DNA of 24,450 bases from contig FR903556.1 in the NCBI GenBank assembly GCA_000438115.1, positions 1-24,450 of the forward strand, read 5' to 3'. Positions 1 through 8,549 of this stretch are shown here, one piece after another (within the stretch, counting starts at the first letter, position 1; each line of letters opens with the position of its first letter). The notes under the pieces are model-generated. The model worked only from the letters and a program-made list of their open reading frames with translations. It did no database searches and was not told the origin of the DNA. The translations under genes and the position numbers were made by a program. Origin of the DNA: Prevotella sp. CAG:617 (lineage in GTDB: Bacteria; Bacteroidota; Bacteroidia; Bacteroidales; Bacteroidaceae).

Positions 1-543
1 TCCATCGACTTCTACGGCCGGCAGACGGAACTTGTCAAGGCTCTTTATGAGACAGGCAAACCCGTCGTAGCCGTTATTGTCAACGGAAAACCGCTCAACA
101 ACGAATGGGTCAGCCAGAACATTCCTGCCATCGTCGACGTTTGGGAACCGGGCATGTACGGCGGCAAGGCATTGGCCGAAATCCTCTTCGGCAAGGTATG
201 CCCCTCGGGCAAACTGCCTATCACGGTGCCCAAACATGCCGGACAGGTACCCATGTACTATTATCATGCGCCTTCACGCTACTGGACCGGCTACGGTCTG
301 GGCAGTGGACGCGCCGACGACCAGCCGGCCTACCCCTTCGGTCACGGTCTGAGCTACACGCAGTTCGAATATAGCGGCCTGGAAATCGACACGCTGCATC
401 AGGACAGTCAGGTTGAGCTCAGCTTCACTGTCAAGAACACCGGGAAAATGGCCGGCAAGGAAGTGCCCCTGCTCTTCGTGCGCGACTGTGTTTCGAGTGT
501 AGTCACCCCCAAAGCCTTGCTGAAGGAATTCAAACACCCATAA
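1..543 (+). CDS. GH3 family beta-glycosidase, C-terminal part, truncated last domain
   Basis: The reading frame enters from the left edge, so only the C-terminal 180 residues are seen. They match the second (alpha/beta sandwich) domain of glycoside hydrolase family 3: GKPVVAVIVNGKPLNNEW, then WEPGMYGGKALAEILFG, PSGKLPITVP and the YPFGHGLSYTQFEY motif that leads into the fibronectin-III-like domain. Family members are exported beta-glucosidases or beta-xylosidases. The Fn3-like domain begins normally (SFTVKNTG...GKEV...VRD.VSSVVTP) but stops at KEFKHP, where relatives continue about 60-70 residues. The GH43 gene starts 14 nt after the stop, so there is no room for the missing part. This looks like a 3' deletion. 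The active-site domain lies largely outside the window, so I cannot say whether the enzyme works. Substrate specificity is not readable from this fragment. Confidence 0.88.
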   Translation, partial: SIDFYGRQTELVKALYETGKPVVAVIVNGKPLNNEWVSQNIPAIVDVWEPGMYGGKALAEILFGKVCPSGKLPITVPKHAGQVPMYYYHAPSRYWTGYGLGSGRADDQPAYPFGHGLSYTQFEYSGLEIDTLHQDSQVELSFTVKNTGKMAGKEVPLLFVRDCVSSVVTPKALLKEFKHP

Positions 544-557
544 AGAATATCATCTTC

Positions 558-2153
558 ATGAAAAAGTATTTCAACTACCGCAAAACACTCCTGGGCCTGG
601 CGTTTTGCTTCACCGCCGCAGCAACCGCACAGATTCCCGTATGGCATCCGGACAACGGCGACGGCACCTTTACCAACCCTTTGCTCTGGGGTGACTGGCC
701 TGACCCTGACCTCATCCGCGTGGGCAATGACTTCTATATGGTATCCACCAGCATGCACTATGTGCCCGGCTGCCCCATTCTCCATTCAAAGGACCTCATC
801 AACTGGGATATGGCCGGCTACGCCATTGAACGTTATGACGAGGCCCCCCGCTACGACCTCAACGGCGGAAACCTTTATCTCAACGGTTCCTGGGCCGCCA
901 GCATCCGCCATCACAACGGGAAGTTCTATGTGGCCTTCTGCACCCCCTACGGATGGGGACGCGAAAAGGGCAACTTCTCCATGTGCATTGCCGACCGCCC
1001 GGAAGGGCCTTGGGAGCGCGTCATCTTCCCCGAATACATGTACGACCCCGGCCTGCTCTTCGACGACGACGGAAAAATCTACGTCGTGCACGGACAAGGC
1101 ACGCTCTATATTACGGAACTCAACGCCGATGCCCGCTCCGTCAAGTCGGCTCCACGGAAAATATGGAGCGGCGGATTCAAAAACGCACACGAACTGGGAG
1201 GCGGATTCGGCATGGAAGGGTCGCATGCCTACAAAATCAACGGAAAATACTACATCACCTGCCCTGCGGGTGGATCTGAAGGCTGGCAAATCTGTCTGCG
1301 CTCCGACAGCATATACGGCCCCTATGAACACCGGCTCATCTTCAACGACAGCATTTCCTACCCGCCCTACGGACTGCACCAGGGCGGCATGGTGCAGCTG
1401 AAAAACGGCGACTGGTGGTTCGTCATCATGCAAGACCGCGGCCCCATCGGAAGGGTGCCCTGTCTGCTGCCCGTGGAATGGAAGGACGGATGGCCCATGC
1501 TGGGCAACAACGGGAAAGACCAGATAACCTACCGCAAACCGGACGTCGGCCAAGGGAAAGCACGGATGAAATATCCCGCCACATCCGACGAATTCAACAC
1601 CCGCAAGCTCGGACTGCAATGGCAATGGAACCATAACCCTGACCCGCAACGGTGGTCGCTGACCGAGCGCAAAGGCTACATGAGAATCAAAGCATCGCGC
1701 GCCGACCAGCTGAAGACGGCCCGAAACACGCTGACACAACGCGTGCAGGGACCGCTCTCACAAGGCACCGTGGAAATGGACTTTAGTCGGATGAAAGAAG
1801 GAAACATTGCCGGATTCGGTATATTTGAATTCCCCTATGCCTACATTGCCGTAGAAAAACGGAACGGAAAGTGCCGCCTCATCATGTGCAAGGACGATCA
1901 GGAACAGGCCGCCGTCGAATCACTGACGGGAGAGCGCATATGGATTCGCGCACGCACCACCGAACGCAACTTCAAGGCACAATTCTTCTACAGCACCGAC
2001 GGCCTGCACTTCCAACGACTGGGAACCGACCTGGACATGGGACTCGGGCTCCCCTGGACCGCCAACCGCTTTGCCCTCTTCAACTTCTCACGTAAGGATG
2101 AAGGCATCGGCGGCATTGCCGACTTCAACTGGTTCCGCTTCACCAACAAGTAG
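558..2153 (+). CDS. GH43 family exported beta-xylosidase / alpha-L-arabinofuranosidase
   Basis: 531 aa. A signal peptide (MKKYFNYRKTLLGLAFCF, cleavage near ATA-QIP, residue 24) predicts export. Residues about 35-330 form the five-bladed GH43 propeller. The three acidic positions expected of the family are visible: the base Asp in DWPDPDLIRV (about D49), the modulating Asp in YDPGLLFDDDGK (about D163) and the acid Glu in GMEGSHAYK (about E220). Residues about 340-531 (SDEFNTRKLGLQWQWNHNPD... to DFNWFRF) form the concanavalin-like beta-xylosidase C-terminal domain (GH43_C2 type), common in GH43 subfamilies 9-12. Typical substrates are xylo-oligosaccharides or arabinose-decorated glycans, but the exact activity is inferred from family only. 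It follows the truncated GH3 gene by 14 nt and is probably co-transcribed with it. The start chosen gives a canonical signal peptide. Confidence 0.93.
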   Translation: MKKYFNYRKTLLGLAFCFTAAATAQIPVWHPDNGDGTFTNPLLWGDWPDPDLIRVGNDFYMVSTSMHYVPGCPILHSKDLINWDMAGYAIERYDEAPRYDLNGGNLYLNGSWAASIRHHNGKFYVAFCTPYGWGREKGNFSMCIADRPEGPWERVIFPEYMYDPGLLFDDDGKIYVVHGQGTLYITELNADARSVKSAPRKIWSGGFKNAHELGGGFGMEGSHAYKINGKYYITCPAGGSEGWQICLRSDSIYGPYEHRLIFNDSISYPPYGLHQGGMVQLKNGDWWFVIMQDRGPIGRVPCLLPVEWKDGWPMLGNNGKDQITYRKPDVGQGKARMKYPATSDEFNTRKLGLQWQWNHNPDPQRWSLTERKGYMRIKASRADQLKTARNTLTQRVQGPLSQGTVEMDFSRMKEGNIAGFGIFEFPYAYIAVEKRNGKCRLIMCKDDQEQAAVESLTGERIWIRARTTERNFKAQFFYSTDGLHFQRLGTDLDMGLGLPWTANRFALFNFSRKDEGIGGIADFNWFRFTNK

Positions 2154-2262
2154 GCTCCCGACTTCATAGACACATCGGAAACGCAGAAAACGGCAATCTG
2201 ACGACAGACAGAAGCGCAAACAGGAATAACCAGGAAAATACAACTGTTCACTTTTTCGCTTT

Positions 2263-2325
2263 TATACAGATGATATAACCCCCGAAAGTTCTTGTCCAAC
2301 TTTCGGGGGTTATATCATCTGTATA
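2263..2325. terminator. 28-bp perfect inverted repeat between convergent genes (bidirectional terminator)
   Basis: Arms 2263-2290 and 2298-2325 are perfectly complementary over 28 bp with a 7-nt loop (CTTGTCC). The upper stem is GC-rich (ACCCCCGAAAGTT) and the base is AT-rich. It sits between the 3' end of the GH43 gene (2153) and the 3' end of the minus-strand gene (2352), the right place to end both transcripts. The arms are much longer than needed for termination. Confidence 0.75.
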
Positions 2326-2351
2326 ATAACGAATGATGCTGAATTCTGCTC

Positions 2352-4821
2352 TTACTCACTCCGGAGAAATCCTCCTGAACGGGGAGTACTCATCACTTTC
2401 TTGCCGTTCTGAATATAGAGCCCCTTTGTCGGTACCTGCGGCAGACGACGACCCTGCAAATCATAAGCCGGAGCATTGCCGCCAGCGCTTTCAACACCTT
2501 CAATACCAGTCAGACCGCCATCCAGTTTCAAGCTGAAGACTGAAGGCGCTGCAGCATCATCAACAATCAAATAAGCCTTATTGGCAGCAATCGTACGGTC
2601 GCTTTCTGACAACCGATAGAAACCTACACCCTTTGAGCCATTGGCCAAGACATAAGCCTTCGTTTCTGCAGGAACTGCAGTAGCTATGGTCATACCCTTA
2701 AGCATATTGCCGTCTACGGCTGCTGCGTCGGCAGCAAATTCAAAAATACAAGGAGTATTGGCCGTACCACTCAATACCACGCCGGTACGGGCAGGAATAG
2801 TGCCGGACAGTTTGCTCAACGTTGCCACGCCATCAGCTGCGGCTGCTACGGTATAAGCCGTTACTCCTGCCGGAATTGTCACGGCAAACGGGAAGTAAGC
2901 GGTAGCATAACCGGTTTCGCCAATCGCCACATTTACATGATCGGCCTCAATAACATTCCATTGTGTAGGAATGTCCTGAGCATAATCATTATAAGAAACG
3001 ACATAACCGCCTTCTGTCGCACTTTTCGAAGCATATGTATATGGGGCGTCAGTCGTACTCATACTCATCGTATAATCGTAAACATTAAATGTCTGCAGGC
3101 CAAAAATATAAGTCTCTGCTTTCGGTACCATTGTAAAAGCAGTTGTGCCATCCGGTTTCATCTTGAATCTGGCACCATCTTGCGTAATATACTTGCCCGT
3201 ATTCACACTCTTGATAGAGTAACGGCCATTTTCTCCATCTTCCGGCTCAAACTGCCATAGTTCAGACGCCTTGCCTTCAGTAGTGTGCCATGCTATATTG
3301 GTTCCATCAGGATTTTCATAAATAGCTTTCACTCCACCATCATCAAAAGACATCGTGTTCAAGATGAAATAATACTTTCCGACCTGAGGCTTTCGTGAAT
3401 TTTCAACTTCCAACAAAGCCGAATTTATAGACTCGGTTGTTGCGTTTTCATCATTAATAGCCTTTTGCAATGCCTCAATGGCTTCACGGTTATAATTCCC
3501 GATATAATTGCCTTTACTTGAATCATATGAATCAATAATGGCTTGGGCTTCAATCTTTGCCTTCGTCAAAGCAAGGTCAGTCAAGGGATGAACTTCAGCA
3601 CCGGGAATCTCTACAAAATAGAAGTTTGTAGCCTCTGAGACAAGTTCCCAACCCACTACACCCGTTTCGTAGGCATTATTAATATGCATATACTGGTATT
3701 GATCTGTATAATCAGCATCCTGAATCCAAAATACCGACATAGGTCCTATAACCGTATGCTTCTCGACATTGACAACTGTCGGTTTAGAAGTAAACTCCCA
3801 CTTGTTAGCTGCAGGATTGAATTTCACAAAAGCCTTCTTGCCCTGATTATACAAATAATATTTTCCATCTTCTTGATGAAGTTGCCACATTCCAGATTTA
3901 AGCACGGGTGACAAGTTTGTGCTTTTTGACGATGCAAATACATATTCACTGCCTTCCCTCGCATTCAAATAACCATTTGACGTCGTCATGTTAACAATCT
4001 GATAGACTTTGTCGTTACTAAAAGACTCAAACTTTACGAAACCTGCATCTTTCAAATTCTGCAACGCTTCCTGAAAATTGGGGTCGCTCAAGTCGTAAAT
4101 GTCAGCAACCCGATCACCACCACAAGCCAAATTCAACGCATTCCACAATTCCGGATCCACACAGCCAACAGCCGTACTTGGAATACTCAAATAAAAGTTT
4201 GCGTCAGCTACTATCTCCAGATTCTCTTTTGTATAAAGAGCTTCAAATTCATCAACTTTCATCATCGCATGTGCTGACCAATTAAAGTCAATGCCTTCTG
4301 AAATACTGATGCAATTTCCCACATCATCGGAATGGTTATAAAACACCACCCCATATGTACCATTAAGACCTCCGGCATTACATAAATTCAATTGATGCCC
4401 ATTCAAAGCAACTACCCAGGGATAATTTTCCCGGTCGGAACCTGTTGAAGGAATAATAGACGCAACGCCAGTGGTATCCAATAATCTGCTTTTCAAACTG
4501 ACCTCGCCATCTCCATAGCACAAGAATTTATCACTCTGCACATTATACACATAGTATTTCCCACTTTTCGATTTCAAGAAAGCAAACCACTGAAGCAGGA
4601 TCGCTCTGATTAACCTCAATCCCCATCTTTTCCGTTGAATACAAACGTACAGGATCGTCTGGATTAAAAACCCATGTTCCACGACTATTGTCCTGCGGAA
4701 GAATTGTGTAGCACATATCGTTTCTCAACTGACTAAGATCCGTAATCTTATCACCAATCATAGCAAAGGCAGTCAATGAGGAAACCAAAGCCAGAAAGCA
4801 AAATAGTAATCGTTTTTTCAT
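2352..4821 (-). pseudogene. Exported surface-type protein with ricin-like repeats and paralogous C-terminal domain, frameshifted
   Basis: The gene reads from ATG at 4819-4821 (MKKRLLFCFLALVSSLTAFA signal peptide; an ATG two codons upstream at 4825-4827 is equally possible) and then breaks. Frame one runs to ...SDPAS near 4593 and stops at 4543. The continuation (QWFAFLKSKSGKYYVYN) is in the next frame. One extra A at 4593-4594 on the + strand explains it: removing it gives SDPA-QWFAF and one frame of about 822 residues. Three W...GKYYxxN-type segments suggest ricin-like beta-trefoil modules. One helical linker (LALTKAKIEAQAIIDSYDSSK) follows the second. A C-terminal domain from GETGYATAYFPFAVTIP to YDLQGRRL...KGLYIQNGKKVM is shared with the protein at 5769-8066. 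The tail STPRSGGFLRSE after GKKVM is abnormal for the domain. Exact function unknown; surface binding is inferred. Base composition is more AT-rich than neighbouring core genes. Confidence 0.8.
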
Positions 4822-4935
4822 ATACATAACTTTAAAGTAGACATTCATGCTCTAAAATAAAATCGTGCCATAAAAACATAACACATACAGTATGCCCCTG
4901 AGTGTTACATATGATTTAAGGAATTTGTTCCGCCT

Positions 4936-4943
4936 CAAAAATA
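4936..4943 (-). promoter_or_regulatory. Putative -7 element for the frameshifted surface protein gene
   Basis: TATTTTTG on the minus strand, about 115 nt before the ATG at 4821. The nearest TTG (4969-4971) is 25 nt away, longer than the usual 19-21 spacer, so only the -7 part is convincing. The surrounding 46 nt resemble the leader of the small ORF (about 31 of 46 matching), which adds weight. I see no gene in 4822-5124. Confidence 0.4.
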
Positions 4944-5124
4944 ACAAAAGATCTAAAATCATTACAGCCAAGCAATAAAAATAAGAAAAAGAATCATCCG
5001 AATCACAACTTTTTCAAAAAACATTTCATACTACCGAGGTATCTCACTACCCATAATTTTAGAAAAAGCCACATCATACTCCCGGTTGTCATTTTGACAC
5101 CATTTCTTCAATACGCTAAAAAAT

Positions 5125-5161
5125 ATTGAGGCTATGTCCTTTTTTCGAACATAGCCTCAAT
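5125..5161 (-). terminator. Rho-independent terminator of the 55-codon ORF
   Basis: Perfect 13-bp arms at 5125-5137 and 5149-5161 (ATTGAGGCTATGT / ACATAGCCTCAAT), 11-nt loop. Read on the minus strand the hairpin is followed by an A/T stretch ending in a run of T (complement of 5117-5124). It lies 43 nt past the stop of the small ORF at 5205, which supports that ORF being a separate transcript. Confidence 0.72.
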
Positions 5162-5204
5162 AAAAACTTTAAGTTATCTCTTCCTCTTATGGAAGAATTC
5201 ACTT

Positions 5205-5372
5205 TTATTCCTCTTCACTCCAGGGGAATGCTCCTGAACGATGAGAACTCATAGCCTCAAAATCGCTTACGGTCTCATCGCTATAAATATCTAATTTACT
5301 TCCACCAAGAATAGGACTATCAATCTGCATCTCAATGACTTCAGATGCAGGTGAAACATACATTTTCTTCAT
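5205..5372 (-). CDS. Small 55-aa protein, MKKxYxxP-type, acidic C-terminus
   Basis: The ORF starts at ATG 5370-5372 and ends with TAA at 5205-5207. It begins MKKMYVSPASEVIEMQIDSP, continues with GGSKLDIYSDETVSDFEA and ends with a basic-then-acidic tail, SSHRSGAFPWSEEE. There is no signal peptide or TM segment. The start KKxYxxPxxEV and an R-rich then acidic end resemble many short, uncharacterised Bacteroidota ORFs; this is pattern recall, not a named family. Support for expression: a -7 element (TACTTTTG, minus strand, 5437-5444) upstream and a good terminator downstream. Its last 13 codons are related at DNA level to the 3' end of the gene at 2352, and its leader to that gene's leader. Function unknown; a peptide or modified-peptide precursor is one possibility I cannot test. 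Confidence 0.65.
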   Translation of the reverse strand: MKKMYVSPASEVIEMQIDSPILGGSKLDIYSDETVSDFEAMSSHRSGAFPWSEEE

Positions 5373-5436
5373 TACTTTTATTTATTTTTAGGTTATTATT
5401 CTGTGTTTTATTGGATTTAAGGAGATTCGACCGTCG

Positions 5437-5444
5437 CAAAAGTA
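5437..5444 (-). promoter_or_regulatory. Putative -7 element for the 55-codon ORF
   Basis: TACTTTTG on the minus strand fits the Bacteroidota -7 consensus TAnnTTTG, about 65 nt before the ATG at 5372. No clean TTTG is seen at -33. A similar element (TATTTTTG at 4936-4943) precedes the frameshifted gene. The rest of 5373-5689 is AT-rich and shows no convincing gene. Confidence 0.45.
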
Positions 5445-5689
5445 ATAAAAAATACCTAAAAACTCTGCTATGATTTAGTGAAAAGATATTAAAATTGCCA
5501 TTCTCATAAAAAAAGTTCAAATAGGGCATTCATGTCACTATATTTCAAAACGCATTTCATATGTCCGGATTATACGTTCAACAAGCAGATCTGAAGAAGG
5601 AAAACCTACGTTTTTCACTCGGTTATTTTCTCTTCTGCATACTGCTTTTTATGGCAAACTTTTCCTATACAATACTTGAAAAAATACAT

Positions 5690-5748
5690 TCATAAAGGAA
5701 TCACGGGAAGCTGCTGGTTTATATCCAATTCCCGTGATTCCTTTATGA
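5690..5748 (-). terminator. Strong hairpin terminator after the 5769-8066 gene
   Basis: Perfect 20-bp arms at 5690-5709 and 5729-5748 (right arm TTCCCGTGATTCCTTTATGA), 19-nt loop. It begins 21 nt beyond the minus-strand stop at 5769, and the minus-strand sequence after it is AT-rich (complement of 5681-5689). Confidence 0.7.
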
Positions 5749-5768
5749 GTTGTATGGCAGTCGTGCCG

Positions 5769-8066
5769 TTATTTCATGAGCAGTTTTTTTCCTTTGGTGG
5801 AAATATAGATTCCTTTTTCCGGACGTATAACCCGTCTTCCGGTGAGGTCGTACAGTATGTTTGTGTCCGTTTCATCCTCCATCATCTCAGGCAATTCTAC
5901 GCCGGTCAGCTCACCATCAAAACTAATCTTCAGAGACGACTGGAATGCCGGCTGATAAGGCAGGTATGCCTTGTTACTGTAAACCAATGTGCTGTTCGGA
6001 TCTACTTTGTAAAATCCGAGCGGCTTGTCTGCCCCCTGATAAAGAATGTAACTGCCCTCTTCAATGTTGCCCTGAAGCGTCAGCCCCTTCAGCAGATTGG
6101 GGATTTGAGGCGTAGCTGCATCGTAAATGACGGGACAGCTGAATTCCGTATCCGTACAATCGCTCCTACGTTTCAGCACCACCGGCACATATCGCGGCAG
6201 GACGCGGCTTTCCGTATAGTTCGACAATGACGTAAGATGCAATACATTCCCGTCACGGCTCGTAGCCACATAGGCTTCCACTTCCTCCGGCAATTCAATG
6301 GCACAGGGCAGGCAGAGGGTGGCATAGCCGCTGCTTCCGATTTGCAGATCAATGGACTTTACTTCCTGCAAGTACCATTTCTCCGGTTCTTCTTCCTGGT
6401 CATAGCTGACGCAGTTGCTTTCTCCGTTGGCCGTAAGATAAAAAGCGTTGTCTTCACGATTCTGGAAACGGAAGAGCAGGTCTCATACGTGCTGCAGGTT
6501 ATAAACACCGGCCCCGGCACGGCTGTCCGTCAAAGGAATTTTCTCCCCGCTTGTCGTATGCGCACCGGCATACTGATGACTTCCCGGGTGATACAGGACG
6601 TATTCGTTTCCGCTTCCGGCGCGTATGACTTGGAACAGACTGATTGGTTCCAGTACGCCATTCTGATGCTTGCCCGGAATTTTTTCGACAATCTGCCGCA
6701 CCCCGAGGTTCATGGGCGGCATGGCGTCACAAATAGTCAGTGTATTATCCATTGAGCCGTCATTCGGACGGGCCTTATTAATCAGACGATAATACTTTCC
6801 TTCCTGCGGATATATGGAAGCCCGGGTACGCTCCAGCAATGCCTGCAGCTGTTCTACGGTATATTGCTCTGCCCTGTCATTATTGTAAATGTCGGCCAGC
6901 TCCTCATAACTATAATTGCCTGCGAAGTCAGGTTTTCCGAGTGTTTCCACACGCAGGGCCTCGGCCAGCAGCGCTTCAATCTCGGCATACACCTGACTGC
7001 GCAACTCCGAATCAGCCTGCTCTGCCGCTGCCTGACTCACAGCCTGCTCAATCCTCGCCATTTCCTCAGTGGTAAGAGCTCGGTTGGCATCGGTCAGAGA
7101 AAAAGAAATGTCTCTGATATCAAGGTCCGCATTTTTCGAAAATACAACCCCGCCCGTTGCAGTCGTCAGGCCTGTCAGCAAATCATTATTGGCCAGCAGC
7201 CATTGGCCTGTCTGGCTGGTTTCGATCAAGTAACAGGGGGCCGGCACACTGCTCACGGTGCAGCCACCTGAAGTGTTGCTCAGGAAAAGTTCACGGTCAA
7301 GATTATAGACATAATGGTATCCCGTCTTTACCCTGAACTGTACGGAGGTGATATTGTCCATGCCGTCGGCTCCGAAATATACGGGAGTCGGTGTGCCGGC
7401 CATTTTAAAATCATAATTTCCCAGCAGGGTATATTCAGACGCGCCGCTTTGTTTGTAATAAACATCTACCAGACCGAACTTTCCGTTTCCGCCTCCACTC
7501 ACCGGGACGTAATTGACCAGGTCAATATGCTGGGGCGTTGCGAAATCATAGGTCAGTATGGCCGGGTCGGTTTCAGAAATGCTCTGCGACCAGTTGCTGT
7601 GATAAACCGTTCCGTAGTTCTCATCCTGCGTTTTGTCGACATCTGCTCCCGGCTGGCATTGGTTGGAGCGGCTGCCGGTGGGAAAAATCCGGAGCCACTC
7701 GGACTCGACGTTTTCCAGAGTCTGAACCCCCGGCTGTACGACGGTCAGTGAAGCGGTCTGGTTGGCCGCATTCCGCAAGGTTATCGTAGCCGAACGCTGC
7801 CCAGCTTCCTCATTGGCCGTATAATCCAGCCGAAGCTGGTTCTTTTCGGTCGTCAGCGTAAGCCAGGAAGCATCGCACGTGGCCTGAAAGCCCTGTCCGA
7901 ATACGGGTATCTTCAAGCTGCCTGCCCGGTCCGATTCCAGCAACCGGTTCTGAGCCGACTCAACAATCAGGGAATAGCCCCTGGCGGGAATTTGCTCTTG
8001 CGCATAAGCTCCGCTACCCAACAGACAGGCACTCCATAGTGCAATAATCAGTTTGTTTTTTTCCAT
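5769..8066 (-). pseudogene. Exported BACON / F5/8-type C / ricin-like surface protein interrupted by in-frame TGA
   Basis: One frame from ATG 8064-8066 to the stop at 5769, about 765 codons, broken by a TGA at 6483-6485 (codon 528). Sequence after the stop (DLLFRFQNREDNAFYL...) continues the same domain in the same frame, so a single nonsense substitution is the simplest reading. Domains: signal peptide 1-22 (MEKNKLIIALWSACLLGSGA); a BACON-like Ig fold about 45-113 (WLTL...LRLDYTANE...RSATITL...LTVVQPG); an F5/8 type C (discoidin-like) domain about 125-270; a helical linker about 335-415; a ricin-like GKYYRLIN module from about 428. After the TGA comes the shared C-terminal domain (GSSGYATLCLPCAIELP to YDLTGRRV...KGIYIS.KGKKLLMK). 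The order suggests a glycan- or mucin-binding surface protein. No catalytic domain is recognised. The upstream 527-residue piece could still be exported but would lack the C-terminal domain. Confidence 0.82.
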
Positions 8067-8171
8067 AAATTGTATTGTAAAAGTATTCTCCGGCTGTTTC
8101 CGGCGATGTTTTTCGATTTTCCGACCGGCCTATATCACTCCATCTGTAACTACACGGATATTGGCCTTTGG

Positions 8172-8202
8172 CAAATATACCCGTTTTGTTATAAACTGCA
8201 AA
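8172..8202 (-). promoter_or_regulatory. Promoter of the BACON/F5/8 surface protein gene
   Basis: Minus strand: TTTG (8199-8202), 19-nt spacer, TATATTTG (8172-8179). Good match to the Bacteroidota housekeeping promoter; predicts a leader of about 100 nt before ATG 8066. Confidence 0.68.
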
Positions 8203-8293
8203 AAAATCGTTCATTATTTAAAATAAGTTGTCCATACATTCCCAAGGCTCACCCCGATGCCAGCCTTCAGCCATACGGCAACCCGCTGAAACA

Positions 8294-8407
8294 GACAGGG
8301 AAGGCACGGAGAGAAAACGAGGTCAGGCCTTTTTTCATTTACCCGCCTCCTCCGGAAAACAAACCGGCACCCTTTTCGGACAAACACCCGAAGCCACCTT
8401 GAAAAAA
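8294..8407. repeat. Diverged GC-rich intergenic repeat, copy A
   Basis: This block between the divergent promoters at 8202 and 8409 shares collinear segments with 19667-19843: GACAGGGA, AGGTCxGGC, a T-run, CCGGAAAA, GACAAAC(A/G)CCC(C)GAAGC and TGAAAAAA, in the same order but with different spacing. Copy A ends 1 nt before the -33 of the cdaA promoter. Nothing else is recognised in 8067-8549 beyond the two promoters. Confidence 0.4.
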
Positions 8408-8408
8408 C

Positions 8409-8439
8409 TTGCGCGCTTGAGCACAAATTTGTAACTTTG
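8409..8439 (+). promoter_or_regulatory. cdaA promoter
   Basis: TTG (8409-8411), 20-nt spacer, TAACTTTG (8432-8439). Fits the Bacteroidota consensus and predicts a leader of about 100 nt ahead of ATG 8550. Confidence 0.65.
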
Positions 8440-8549
8440 CCTGAAGAATACCAAGAACCTGTTTTTTACCGTCACACCACGGCCAGGAGTCAGGACCACA
8501 CATCCGGCAAAGCCACTGGCCGCGGCTTGAAAAACGCCTGTTAAGAAAA

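Noticed and set aside
786..1739. 317-codon minus-strand frame inside the GH43 gene
   Set aside because: Shadow of a GC-rich coding region; no recognisable domain, while the plus strand encodes a complete enzyme.
2352..6371. Calling the shared C-terminal domains type IX secretion sorting signals
   Set aside because: The YDLxGRR...KGIYI..GKK ending is reminiscent of sorting domains, but I cannot show membership, and no secretion genes are in view.
6483..6485. TGA as a sense codon or programmed readthrough
   Set aside because: TGA is used as a normal stop by pssA (10836-10838) and the sigma gene (15980-15982), and no recoding signal is evident.
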